Assembly (NCBI GenBank): GCA_965215845.1
Contig: CBDCEL010000003.1
Location: 806,001-870,000 of the forward strand
Origin: Aurantibacter_A sp965215845
GTDB lineage: Bacteria; Bacteroidota; Bacteroidia; Flavobacteriales; Flavobacteriaceae
Direction of reading: 5' to 3'
Length of the DNA stretch: 64,000 bases
Part shown: one piece after another, positions 35,006 to 43,599 of the stretch
Position numbering within the stretch: the first letter of the stretch is position 1
Layout of the letters: the number at the start of each line of letters is the position of its first letter
The notes under the pieces: generated by a model
What the model was told of the DNA's origin: nothing
Databases searched by the model: none
What the model saw: the letters and a program-made list of their open reading frames with translations, nothing else
Translations under genes and position numbers: made by a program

Positions 35006-35035
35006 CAAAAATACGCTTTTCAAGGTAACACACAA
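35006..35035 (-). promoter_or_regulatory. ndk promoter (complete -33/-7)
   Basis: On the minus strand TTG (35035-35033) and TATTTTTG (35013-35006) are separated by exactly 19 nt, the consensus Bacteroidota spacing. The leader to the ndk ATG is 16 nt. Confidence 0.75.
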
Positions 35036-35204
35036 TTTATTGGTAAAGTTGTTCGTCGATACGCCTGTATTTTTGGCCGTCGATCAATGAATTAAGAATC
35101 CTTCTCTATTGTCTTGGGTGCAAAAGAATCGAAACTCCGATGCAAATCGGTTTTACCTGGTTTTAAAAATACCGTATTATAAGAACGTGATTTGTTAATA
35201 GTTG

Positions 35205-35212
35205 TATCTTTG
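35205..35212 (+). promoter_or_regulatory. -7 box of the nrnA-gldI operon, near-leaderless
   Basis: TATCTTTG is a perfect TANNTTTG box, and ATG 35218 follows after only 5 nt. The mRNA should begin at or beside the start codon. Confidence 0.6.
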
Positions 35213-35217
35213 CGCCC

Positions 35218-36231
35218 ATGAATTTGGAGGATATAAACACGGTAAAGCAACTGTTTTCCGTTCCACAGAAAGTAGTTATCGTACCTCATAAAAATCCCGA
35301 TGGTGATGCCATTGGCTCCACCTTGGCATTGTGGCACTATCTCAAGAATTCAGGTCAAGAGGCGACAATTGTCTCACCAAATGACTATCCCCAGTTTTTG
35401 AAATGGATGCCCGGAAATGACGAAATCATCAATTTTGAGCGGGAAAATTCGCAGGCCAAGGAAAAAATTGAGTCCGCCACATTGATCTGCACCTTAGACT
35501 TCAACCATCTGGGCAGAACCGGCCAAATGGAAAACCTTCTCAATTCGGCAGATGCCGATTTTATTATGATCGACCATCATCAACAACCCGATGATTATGC
35601 CAAGGTAACCTACTCTGATGTGTTCATGAGCTCGACTTGTGAAATGGTCTATAATTTCATGGAGTTTCTTGGGGACACGGACCAGATTACGCCAGAAATA
35701 GCCACCTGTCTCTACACCGGTATCATGACGGACACAGGTTCATTCAAATTTTCCTTGACCACGAGTAGAACGCACAGGGTGGTGGCCGATTTGATGCAAA
35801 AAGGGGCCCAGAACACTGAAATACATCACATGGTATACGACAGCAATACCGCAAATAGAATGAGACTTTTGGGCATTGCACTGGGCAACTTGGTCATTTT
35901 GGATGAATTGAACACTGCCTATATCACCTTGACACAAGAAGAACTCGACTCATGCAATTATCAAAAGGGCGATACCGAAGGTTTTGTGAACTACGGACTC
36001 ACCCTGAAAGGAATTAAGCTCGCAGCTTTTTTTGTTGAGAACAGGGAAGAGGGTATCATCAAGATTTCATTTAGGTCAGTCGGCAATTTCTCGGTCAACC
36101 AATTGGCGAGAAAATATTTCGAAGGAGGTGGCCACAATAACGCTGCTGGTGGTAAAAGCGATCTCTCGATAAAAGAGACCGTAGAAAAATTCAGATCGAT
36201 TCTAGGGGAGTACAAAGAAAGTTTGGAATGA
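35218..36231 (+). CDS. DHH/DHHA1 phosphoesterase, NrnA-like nano-RNase/pAp phosphatase
   Basis: 337 residues. DHH-type motifs HKNPDGDAIGSTLALWHYL near 22-40, DFNHLGRTGQ near 95, MIDHHQQPDDYA near 117, TGIMTDTGSFKFS near 163, and a DHHA1 domain ending in FEGGGHNNAAGGK near 300-312. This matches NrnA, which degrades 2-5-mer oligoribonucleotides and dephosphorylates pAp. The start is set by the -7 box 5 nt upstream. Its TGA overlaps the gldI ATG (ATGA), so the two are coupled. Confidence 0.9.
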   Translation: MNLEDINTVKQLFSVPQKVVIVPHKNPDGDAIGSTLALWHYLKNSGQEATIVSPNDYPQFLKWMPGNDEIINFERENSQAKEKIESATLICTLDFNHLGRTGQMENLLNSADADFIMIDHHQQPDDYAKVTYSDVFMSSTCEMVYNFMEFLGDTDQITPEIATCLYTGIMTDTGSFKFSLTTSRTHRVVADLMQKGAQNTEIHHMVYDSNTANRMRLLGIALGNLVILDELNTAYITLTQEELDSCNYQKGDTEGFVNYGLTLKGIKLAAFFVENREEGIIKISFRSVGNFSVNQLARKYFEGGGHNNAAGGKSDLSIKETVEKFRSILGEYKESLE

Positions 36232-36773
36232 AATACATTTTATTGATACTTCTATTTATAGGTTTATTCAGTTGCGGTGGCCCGGAACCTAGACGACCTG
36301 TTAAAGTACAGTCGGGCAGCTTTTATAAGCAATCGGCCGAACGCAATAGACAACTATTGGCCAAGGAGGAAAAACTGATTCAACAAATTATCGAGAGCGA
36401 CACAACGCACATCTACGAGCACAGTGAAAGTGGTTCATGGTATTTTTTTTCCAAAAAGAACGATACAGATGACTATACCCCACATCCGGATGACCTGGTA
36501 ACATTGACCTATAATCTTCTTAGTCTAGCGAATGATACCATCTATTCCATGGAGGACATCGGAATCATCACCTATAAGGTAGACAAGCAAGAACTGTTTC
36601 CAGGGTTGAGGAGCGCTGTCAAATTGATGAAAGAAAAGGAAACCGCAACTTTTCTTTTTCCCTCGTCATTGGCCTATGGTTACCACGGAGACAACAATAG
36701 AATTGGCGTAAACGTTCCTTTGCGATCAACGATCGTATTATTGAAGGTAGAGAGACAACAAGATAGTTTATAG
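36228..36773 (+). CDS. gldI: Gliding motility-associated peptidyl-prolyl isomerase GldI
   Basis: 181 residues. Lipoprotein signal MKYILLILLFIGLFSC (Cys16) followed by a GldI-type N-terminal region (RRPVKVQSGSFYKQSAERNR) and an FKBP fold: DLVTLTYNLLSL near 86, VDKQELFPGLRSAVKLMKEKE near 115, FLFPSSLAYGYHGDNNRIG and NVPLRSTIVLLKVER. GldI is a periplasmic foldase needed for the type IX secretion/gliding system in flavobacteria. Translationally coupled to the DHH gene, and followed 50 nt later by a second isomerase gene. Confidence 0.87.
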   Translation: MKYILLILLFIGLFSCGGPEPRRPVKVQSGSFYKQSAERNRQLLAKEEKLIQQIIESDTTHIYEHSESGSWYFFSKKNDTDDYTPHPDDLVTLTYNLLSLANDTIYSMEDIGIITYKVDKQELFPGLRSAVKLMKEKETATFLFPSSLAYGYHGDNNRIGVNVPLRSTIVLLKVERQQDSL

Positions 36774-36823
36774 AAAACGATAACAAATAATCTAAAATTG
36801 ATAACAAAATAAAAATCCAATTT

Positions 36824-37972
36824 ATGAAGCGTGTTTATTTTTCATTTTTGATACTCACAATTTTGGCAAGTTGCAAAAGTCAATATGCCGACCTTGGTGA
36901 CGGACTATTCGCCGACATCAAGACAAGTAAGGGCAATATCATTGTCAGATTGGAGCATGAAAAAACTCCGGTGACAGTCGCCAATTTCGTAACCTTGGCA
37001 GAGGGCACAAGCCCTTTTGTCAGCGAAGAATTCAAGGATAAGAAATTTTACGATGGGCTTACCTTTCATCGTGTCATGAATGATTTTATGATTCAGGGCG
37101 GGGATCCGACGGCTACGGGATCGGGCAGTCCGGGTTATAGGTTCATGGATGAGTTGACCGATTCTTTGCACCACGATAAAAAGGGAATACTTTCAATGGC
37201 CAACTCTGGCTTTGAAACCAACGGCAGTCAGTTTTTCATAACGCATAAGGCTACACCATGGTTGGATGGTTATGAAAACGGGTTTCTCAAAAACTGCAAG
37301 CATCCAAGAATTGCCTGCCATACCGTTTTTGGAGAGGTTACCGAAGGTCTTGACGTAATCGATTCCATTGCCACCGTTCCTGTAGATCCGACCTCGAACA
37401 AACCGCTTGACAATGTGACCATGAACACGGTCAGTATCATTCGAAATGGAAAAAACGCCAAAAGTTTTAATGCCGTTCAGGTGATGACGGATTATTTTGC
37501 CAAAGAGGAAGAAAAACTAGCGGCTCTGAACAAGTTGAAATCAGAAATGGTCACAGCGTTTGAAGAACAAATTGCAAAGGCCGAAGAACTACCGTCAGGA
37601 CTCAAAATTCTTAAACTAACCGAAGGGGAAGGTGAAAAGCCAAAAGTCGGCCAAAAAGTTAAAATACATCATGCAGGTTTTCTAAAGGACGGAAGCTTGT
37701 TCGATTCAAGCGTTGAAGAAGTAGCAACTAAATTCGGCGCCTATGATCAAAGTCGAAAAGATAGTGGCAATTATGAGCCTTGGGAAATCGATTATAGCCC
37801 TGAGGCGCGGTTAATCTCCGGTTTCAAGGAAGGACTGCTTACAATGAGGGTTGGAGACAAAATACGGGTTTTCATCCCGCCACATTTGGGCTACGGTGCC
37901 CAAGGTTCAGGCCCGATACCTCCCAACTCGGATTTGGTCTTTGATTTGGAACTGGTATCCATTGTCCAATAA
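36824..37972 (+). CDS. Double peptidyl-prolyl isomerase: cyclophilin plus FKBP, lipoprotein
   Basis: 382 residues. Lipoprotein signal MKRVYFSFLILTILASC (Cys17). A cyclophilin domain spans residues 25-210: YDGLTFHRVMNDFMIQGGDP near 84, GILSMANSG, NGSQFFITHKATPWLDG near 137, HTVFGEVTEGLDVID. A linker of charged helices (215-265) leads to an FKBP domain (265-381): VGQKVKIHHAGFLKDGSLFD, LISGFKEGLLTMRVGDK, FIPPHLGYG and IPPNSDLVFDLELVSI. Both active-site sets look intact. It assists folding in the periplasm. Combining the two isomerase folds in one lipoprotein is unusual outside this phylum. A strong terminator follows. Confidence 0.9.
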   Translation: MKRVYFSFLILTILASCKSQYADLGDGLFADIKTSKGNIIVRLEHEKTPVTVANFVTLAEGTSPFVSEEFKDKKFYDGLTFHRVMNDFMIQGGDPTATGSGSPGYRFMDELTDSLHHDKKGILSMANSGFETNGSQFFITHKATPWLDGYENGFLKNCKHPRIACHTVFGEVTEGLDVIDSIATVPVDPTSNKPLDNVTMNTVSIIRNGKNAKSFNAVQVMTDYFAKEEEKLAALNKLKSEMVTAFEEQIAKAEELPSGLKILKLTEGEGEKPKVGQKVKIHHAGFLKDGSLFDSSVEEVATKFGAYDQSRKDSGNYEPWEIDYSPEARLISGFKEGLLTMRVGDKIRVFIPPHLGYGAQGSGPIPPNSDLVFDLELVSIVQ

Positions 37973-37984
37973 AAAAATTGAGAT

Positions 37985-38015
37985 AAAAAAGGAGCCTTAA
38001 GAAGGTTCCTTTTTT
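37985..38015. terminator. Bidirectional Rho-independent terminator
   Basis: AAAAAAGGAGCCTT-aag-AAGGTTCCTTTTTT forms a 14-bp stem with one G-U pair and A/T tracts on both sides. It ends the nrnA-gldI-PPIase transcript. Confidence 0.85.
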
Positions 38016-38043
38016 AACTCTTTCCATTTACACCTTGGCACCA

Positions 38044-38072
38044 TTGGTCACCTCAATAATTCATTACATTTG
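38044..38072 (+). promoter_or_regulatory. Promoter of the DUF3810 gene, near-leaderless
   Basis: TTG (38044-38046) and TACATTTG (38065-38072) are 18 nt apart, a good -33/-7 pair. The ATG at 38078 begins only 5 nt after the -7 box. Confidence 0.7.
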
Positions 38073-38077
38073 AAGGG

Positions 38078-39145
38078 ATGAAGCTATCCCTAAAAAATGG
38101 CATTGCGCTATCCTTGATCCCACAGGTTCTAATGGTAAGGTGGTTGGCCTCGAATCCTGATTTTGTAGAATCATACTACAGTCGGGGTATTTATCCTTCG
38201 ATAAGTAAAGTCCTTCGTTTTTTCTTTGGATGGATTCCCTTTTCAATTGGTGATTTTGTATACGCAACACTTATATTATTGGCCATACGATATCTTATTT
38301 TAAATCGAAAAAAGATACGCCGAGACCTTAAAGGTTTTGGCCGAGATATTGCCATGGTTTTGGCCGTGGCCTACTTCACCTTTTATATGATATGGGGCTT
38401 GAACTACTATCGACAGCCAATCGAAAAAGCGTTCGGAATCGGCAACAGGTATGATCAAAACGAATTGGTCCAACTGACGGAAAAATTGATCTCGAAGACC
38501 AATGATATCCATTGGCAAATCACTTCGGATCGTTTACAAGCGGTCAAAACTCCGTACTCCAAAAATGAGATGGCCACAATGGCCTTAAACGGATACGACA
38601 ACTTGCAAGTTCGCCATCCAATGTTCAAATACCAAAGACCGAGCCTGAAAAAGTCAGTCTTCAGCTATTTCTTAACCTATATGGGCTATAGCGGTTATCT
38701 CAATCCGTTCACGAACGAAGCACAGGTCAACGCAAAAATTCCAAAATTCAGATACCCTTTTGTTAGCAGTCATGAGGTTGGCCATCAAATTGGATATTCC
38801 GCGGAAAACGAGACCAACTTTGTCGGTTATTTGGCGGCCACCGAAAACGAGGATATCTATTTTAAATATTCGGCATACACCTGTGTTTTAGGCTATTGCC
38901 TCAACGAAATCAAAATTAATGATGAAGAAAAATTCAATCGCCTATATAACGAATTGAATCCGGGCATCACCAAGAATTATGACGAAGTCGCCAATTTTTG
39001 GGCGGCCCATGAAAATCCATTGGAACCTGTTTTTAAATCTATTTTCAATACATTTCTCAAGGCCAATAACCAAGCAGACGGCATTCAAAGTTATAGCAAA
39101 GTAGTAGCGTTGTTGGTCAACTACCATAAGAGGTATCCTCTTTAA
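38078..39145 (+). CDS. DUF3810 putative membrane zinc metallopeptidase
   Basis: 355 residues. Two or three N-terminal membrane helices lie before residue 115. The soluble domain contains a gluzincin-like motif SSHEVGHQIGYSAENETNFVGYLA near residues 230-253, in which HEVGH and the following Glu residues suggest zinc binding. DUF3810 proteins are widespread in Firmicutes and Bacteroidota but uncharacterised. The start is fixed by the promoter whose -7 box ends 5 nt upstream. It stands alone between a terminator and the amidohydrolase genes. Confidence 0.82.
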   Translation: MKLSLKNGIALSLIPQVLMVRWLASNPDFVESYYSRGIYPSISKVLRFFFGWIPFSIGDFVYATLILLAIRYLILNRKKIRRDLKGFGRDIAMVLAVAYFTFYMIWGLNYYRQPIEKAFGIGNRYDQNELVQLTEKLISKTNDIHWQITSDRLQAVKTPYSKNEMATMALNGYDNLQVRHPMFKYQRPSLKKSVFSYFLTYMGYSGYLNPFTNEAQVNAKIPKFRYPFVSSHEVGHQIGYSAENETNFVGYLAATENEDIYFKYSAYTCVLGYCLNEIKINDEEKFNRLYNELNPGITKNYDEVANFWAAHENPLEPVFKSIFNTFLKANNQADGIQSYSKVVALLVNYHKRYPL

Positions 39146-39186
39146 AATGGCCGTAAAGTTTATTTTATTATACCATTCCCTTTCCC

Positions 39187-39194
39187 TACATTTA
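39187..39194 (+). promoter_or_regulatory. Possible -7 box of the amidohydrolase operon
   Basis: TACATTTA matches TANNTTTG in seven of eight positions and lies 27 nt before the start codon. No clear -33 element. Confidence 0.35.
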
Positions 39195-39221
39195 AACGGC
39201 TAATTAAAAGAACCAAGACAT

Positions 39222-42167
39222 ATGAAAATGAGACTATTGGCACTATGGCTTTTGGCCTGTTGCCCAACTCTTTCGGCTCAAGATTATTTTCCCAAAAACG
39301 ACGGCGTAAAAGCAAAGAACAACAACTATACGGCATTTACAAACGCAAAGATTTACATCACGCCGACAGAGGTAATTGACAATGCGACCTTGCTCATCCA
39401 AAACGGAAAAGTAGTGCAAGTAGGCCAATCGGTGACCTTGCCTAAAAACACGGTTCAAATCGACTTGAGCGGCAAATCGATATATCCTTCTTTTATCGAT
39501 ATTTATTCCGGTTTTGGCGTAGCCATGCCAAAAAAGCTCCCGGCTTCGGGTCGTTCGGCACAATATGAGGCATCTCGAGACGGTTTTTATTGGAATGATC
39601 ATATCATGCCCGAAAACGATGCGGTCGAAAAATTCAAATACGACGATAAAAAAGCCAAGGAACTTCGCAAAGCGGGTTTTGGAGTGGTCAATTCCCACAT
39701 TAAAGATGGTATTGCCCGTGGTACAGGGGTTTTGGTAGCCTTGAACGGATCCGGTAACGATGCCGACCGAATATTGGACGATCGCTCGGCACAATATTTT
39801 TCATTCAAAAAAAGTATTGCGAAAGGTCAATCATACCCCACCTCCTTGATGGGCTCCATGGCCTTATTGCGCCAAATGTACTATGACGCCGATTGGTACG
39901 CCAAGGGCAATGTCGATACCAAAGATCGTTCTTTGGAGGCATTGAATTCGAACAAAGACCTGGTTCCGATTTTTGAAGGTGGAAACAAAGGCAACGTTAT
40001 CCGAGCGGATGGCATCGGTGATAAATTCGGAATCCAATATGCCATCGTCGGCGGGGGTGACGAATATGAAACTGTCTCCGATATCAAGGCCACCGGTGCA
40101 AGATTGATTTTACCCCTGAACTTCCCTGACGCCTTTGATGTATCAAATCCGTATGCGGCTACTTATATTTCCTTGGCCGAAATGCGAAATTGGAACCAAG
40201 CACCGGCCAATCCTAAAATATTGGCGGAGAACGGTGTGACCTTTTCCTTCACGCTGCACAATTTAAAATCCCCTTCCAAATTGAAGGACAAGCTGATGAA
40301 GGCCATCGAATACGGACTACCCAAAACTACCGCCTTGGAGGCCTTGACGACCGTGCCCGCACAAATATTGGATAAATCGAACATAATCGGGTCACTTCAA
40401 AAAGGACGTCAGGCCAACTTTTTGATTACTTCGGGAGATTTTTTTGAAAAAGAAACTACTCTTTATGAGAATTGGGTGCAGGGCAATAAAAATGTCATCA
40501 ATGACATGTCCCTAAAGGATATTCGGGGTGATTATACATTATCGGTCTCCGGTACGGACTTCAAACTAGCGATCACCGGGGAAGCGGAAAAACCCAAGGT
40601 CGAGGTCAAGCAAGATACCGTTAAGCTAAAGTCTCAATTCACTTATAAGGATGATTGGATGCAACTTTCCTTCGCCGACAAGGATAAAAAGAGCTATAGA
40701 ATGACGGGGTTGATTTCAGATGGCGATAACCTTAGCGGCCGGGCCATACTTCCCAATGGCAATGAAACCTTGTTTTCTGCAAATCGCACAGCCGCATTTT
40801 CGGGGAAAGAAAAAGACAAAAAAGAAAAAGAAGCGCCTGAACTGGTTGCTGTCACCTACCCCAATGTAGGCTATGGTTACACATCCGTGCCAAAAAGAGA
40901 GAACATGCTATTCAAAAATGCGACGGTATGGACAAGCGAGGATGAAGGGATTCTCGAAGAAACCGATGTTTTGGTCAAAGATGGAAAAATAGCCAAAATA
41001 GGCAAGAATCTCAAGGCGGGAGGGGCGACGGTTATCGATGCCACCGGAAAACATTTAACAGCAGGCGTCATCGATGAACATAGTCATATTGCAGGGGTGG
41101 CCATCAACGAGGCCGGACACAACTCTTCCGCAGAAGTCAAAATGGAAGATGTCGTGGATCCAGAAGATGTTGGCATCTACCAAGCGCTCGCAGGCGGTGT
41201 AACATCTTTGCAGTTACTTCACGGCTCGGCCAATCCGATCGGCGGCCGTTCTGCTATCATTAAGCTGAAATGGGGCGAAAGTGCCAAAAACATGATTTAT
41301 GATAACAGTCCGAAATTTATCAAGTTCGCCCTAGGTGAGAACGTGAAGCAGAGCAACTGGCAAAGTTTTAGTCGATTCCCGCAGACACGAATGGGTGTGG
41401 AACAGGTCTTTACAAATTATTTTCAACGGGCCAAGGAGTATGGCGAAAAGAAAAAAAGCGGTCAACCCTATCGCCATGACGAAGAGATGGAAACGCTTTT
41501 GGAAATTCTCAATGGCGAACGTTTTATCAGTTGTCACTCATATGTACAAAGTGAAATCAATATGATGATGAAAGTTGCCGAAAAGTTCGGATTCAGAATG
41601 AACACCTTTACCCATATTTTGGAAGGGTATAAAGTAGCCGACAAAATGGCCGAACATGGCGTGGGTGCCGGTACTTTTAGTGATTGGTGGGCCTATAAGT
41701 ACGAAGTGAACGATGCCATTCCGTATAACGCCGCCATCATGCAAAAACAAGGGGTTACCGTGGCAATCAATAGTGACGACGGCGAAATGATCCGAAGACT
41801 GAACCAAGAAGCTGCAAAGACCATCAAATATGGTGGACTATCAGAATTGGAAGCCTGGAAGACCGTAACTATTAATCCAGCTAAATTATTGCATTTGGAC
41901 GACCGAACGGGCAGCATCAAGGAAGGCAAGGATGCCGATTTGGTCCTCTGGAGCGACCACCCCATGTCGGTCTACGCCAAGGCCGAAAAAACGATAATCG
42001 AAGGCGCTACTTATTTTGATCTGGAAAAGGACAGACGGCAACGGGAAGCTATAAAGCAAGAGCGAAACAAATTGATGACCCTAATGCTCAAGGAAAAAGA
42101 AAACGGTGGAAAGACCCAAACGCCAAAAGGAAAGAAGAAAGAAAAAATGACTTGTGAGACCTTATGA
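39222..42167 (+). CDS. Tandem amidohydrolase-superfamily protein (two domains, one degenerate)
   Basis: 981 residues with a signal peptide (MKMRLLALWLLACCPTLSA). Residues 35-430 form an imidazolonepropionase-like domain whose metal motif is lost: where HxH is expected it reads YPSFIDIYSGFG. A beta-rich linker follows (about 440-555). Residues 565-950 form a second amidohydrolase domain that keeps GVIDEHSHIAG (HxH near 621-623), a His in FISCHSY and in FTHILEG, and the catalytic Asp in VAINSDDGEMI near 850. A Lys-rich tail closes the protein. The substrate is unknown; export suggests a peptide-like or cyclic amide substrate outside the cytosol. The gene is followed after 104 nt by a related single-domain protein. 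Confidence 0.85.
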   Translation: MKMRLLALWLLACCPTLSAQDYFPKNDGVKAKNNNYTAFTNAKIYITPTEVIDNATLLIQNGKVVQVGQSVTLPKNTVQIDLSGKSIYPSFIDIYSGFGVAMPKKLPASGRSAQYEASRDGFYWNDHIMPENDAVEKFKYDDKKAKELRKAGFGVVNSHIKDGIARGTGVLVALNGSGNDADRILDDRSAQYFSFKKSIAKGQSYPTSLMGSMALLRQMYYDADWYAKGNVDTKDRSLEALNSNKDLVPIFEGGNKGNVIRADGIGDKFGIQYAIVGGGDEYETVSDIKATGARLILPLNFPDAFDVSNPYAATYISLAEMRNWNQAPANPKILAENGVTFSFTLHNLKSPSKLKDKLMKAIEYGLPKTTALEALTTVPAQILDKSNIIGSLQKGRQANFLITSGDFFEKETTLYENWVQGNKNVINDMSLKDIRGDYTLSVSGTDFKLAITGEAEKPKVEVKQDTVKLKSQFTYKDDWMQLSFADKDKKSYRMTGLISDGDNLSGRAILPNGNETLFSANRTAAFSGKEKDKKEKEAPELVAVTYPNVGYGYTSVPKRENMLFKNATVWTSEDEGILEETDVLVKDGKIAKIGKNLKAGGATVIDATGKHLTAGVIDEHSHIAGVAINEAGHNSSAEVKMEDVVDPEDVGIYQALAGGVTSLQLLHGSANPIGGRSAIIKLKWGESAKNMIYDNSPKFIKFALGENVKQSNWQSFSRFPQTRMGVEQVFTNYFQRAKEYGEKKKSGQPYRHDEEMETLLEILNGERFISCHSYVQSEINMMMKVAEKFGFRMNTFTHILEGYKVADKMAEHGVGAGTFSDWWAYKYEVNDAIPYNAAIMQKQGVTVAINSDDGEMIRRLNQEAAKTIKYGGLSELEAWKTVTINPAKLLHLDDRTGSIKEGKDADLVLWSDHPMSVYAKAEKTIIEGATYFDLEKDRRQREAIKQERNKLMTLMLKEKENGGKTQTPKGKKKEKMTCETL

Positions 42168-42271
42168 ACGATGGCCTAAGAACCTGCTACCGGAAGGCAG
42201 AGGATAGCTGATGGGTTGAAAACCTCATATTGCGCCGATAGACTAAAGACAAGAAGCATAAACAAAATAAG

Positions 42272-43564
42272 ATGAAAAAATTAAATCATTTACTATTGAC
42301 CCTGGTCCTCACGCTTTCAGCGCAAGCCCAACAAACCCCTGCCCTACCGCAAAACGAAGCCATAACGATAGAAGGTGCAACTGCGCATTTAGGAAATGGG
42401 GAGGTCATCGAGAATTCATTGATAATGTTTGAAGATGGCAAGTTGACCTTTGTCGGAAGCGCAAACAACAAAATTGCGAGGAAGGGCCAAAAAATCAAAG
42501 GGCAGGGTAAACATGTCTACCCAGGGTTCATTGCTCCCACCAAAGCTTTGGGGCTGATAGAAGTCAACGCCGTTCGTGCAAGCAACGATCAGGATGAAAT
42601 AGGGGATTTCATTCCGCATGTGCGAAGTTTGATCGCGTATAACGCAGAGTCGAAAGTGGTCGAAAGCATGCGGCCCAATGGTGTTTTGTTGGGTCAGATC
42701 ACACCCCAGGGCGGCCGCATTTCAGGTACTTCGTCGATTGTACAGTTCGATGCCTGGAACTGGGAAGATGCCGCTGTCAAAGCAGATGATGGTATTCATC
42801 TTAGATGGCCTCGGAGTTTTAGGCAAGGTCGTTGGTGGATGGGCGAAGAACCCGGCTTTAAACCAAATGATAAATATCAAGAACAAATTACGGAGGTCGA
42901 AACTTTTATGCAGGGTGCTGCAGCCTACGGTAAGGGTGCCGCCAAAGAAATGAATCCCGCTTTTGCGGCCATGCAAGGGGTTTTTGACGGGTCTCAGCGA
43001 CTATATGTATATGCTGATGGCGAAAAGGAAATCATTGATGGCATCACCACAGCAAAAAATGCCGGAGCGAAATATGTGGTGCTGGTGGGAGGTTATCATG
43101 CCTATAAAATAACTGATTTCTTGAAGAAAAATGATATTCCTGTTTTGGTGCAGTTCACCCATAACAATCCCGCGTTCGATGATGAGGACTATGACCTTCC
43201 GTACAAGCTGCCAAAATTGCTGATGGATTCAGGGTTGCTCGTTGCCATTCAAAATGGGGATGCATCGAATTTTCAAACGCGTAATCTACCTTTCTACGCA
43301 GGTCAAGTAGTTGGCCAAGGTCTGGAAAAAGAAAAGGCACTTCAACTCATCTCAGGTAATACGGCAAAGATTTTAGGAATCGATGACAATTACGGAACCT
43401 TGGCCGTAGGTAAAAGTGCAACACTCTTTATTTCCGAAGGGGATGCTTTGGATATGCGCGGCAACAAATTGTCGCATGCCTTTATCGATGGCAGAAATAT
43501 TTCCCTAGAAACCCATCAGACCAAGCTTTGGAAACGCTATTCAGAGAAGTATGAGGGCGAATAG
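42272..43564 (+). CDS. Exported amidohydrolase-like protein lacking the HxH motif
   Basis: 430 residues with a signal peptide (MKKLNHLLLTLVLTLSAQA). The composite-domain start and barrel resemble the first domain of the upstream protein: KHVYPGFIAPTKALGLIEVN replaces the usual HxH segment. A later TVLVGGYHAYK-like strand and FTHNNPAFDDEDYDLPYKLP are present, as is the C-terminal GTLAVGKSATLFISEGD typical of the family. With the metal ligands gone it may be a non-catalytic partner of the 981-residue protein (inference). Both genes point the same way and share family and export. Confidence 0.82.
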   Translation: MKKLNHLLLTLVLTLSAQAQQTPALPQNEAITIEGATAHLGNGEVIENSLIMFEDGKLTFVGSANNKIARKGQKIKGQGKHVYPGFIAPTKALGLIEVNAVRASNDQDEIGDFIPHVRSLIAYNAESKVVESMRPNGVLLGQITPQGGRISGTSSIVQFDAWNWEDAAVKADDGIHLRWPRSFRQGRWWMGEEPGFKPNDKYQEQITEVETFMQGAAAYGKGAAKEMNPAFAAMQGVFDGSQRLYVYADGEKEIIDGITTAKNAGAKYVVLVGGYHAYKITDFLKKNDIPVLVQFTHNNPAFDDEDYDLPYKLPKLLMDSGLLVAIQNGDASNFQTRNLPFYAGQVVGQGLEKEKALQLISGNTAKILGIDDNYGTLAVGKSATLFISEGDALDMRGNKLSHAFIDGRNISLETHQTKLWKRYSEKYEGE

Positions 43565-43599
43565 TCCTCGTCTTGATTTATTGAAGAACACCTTACCAA

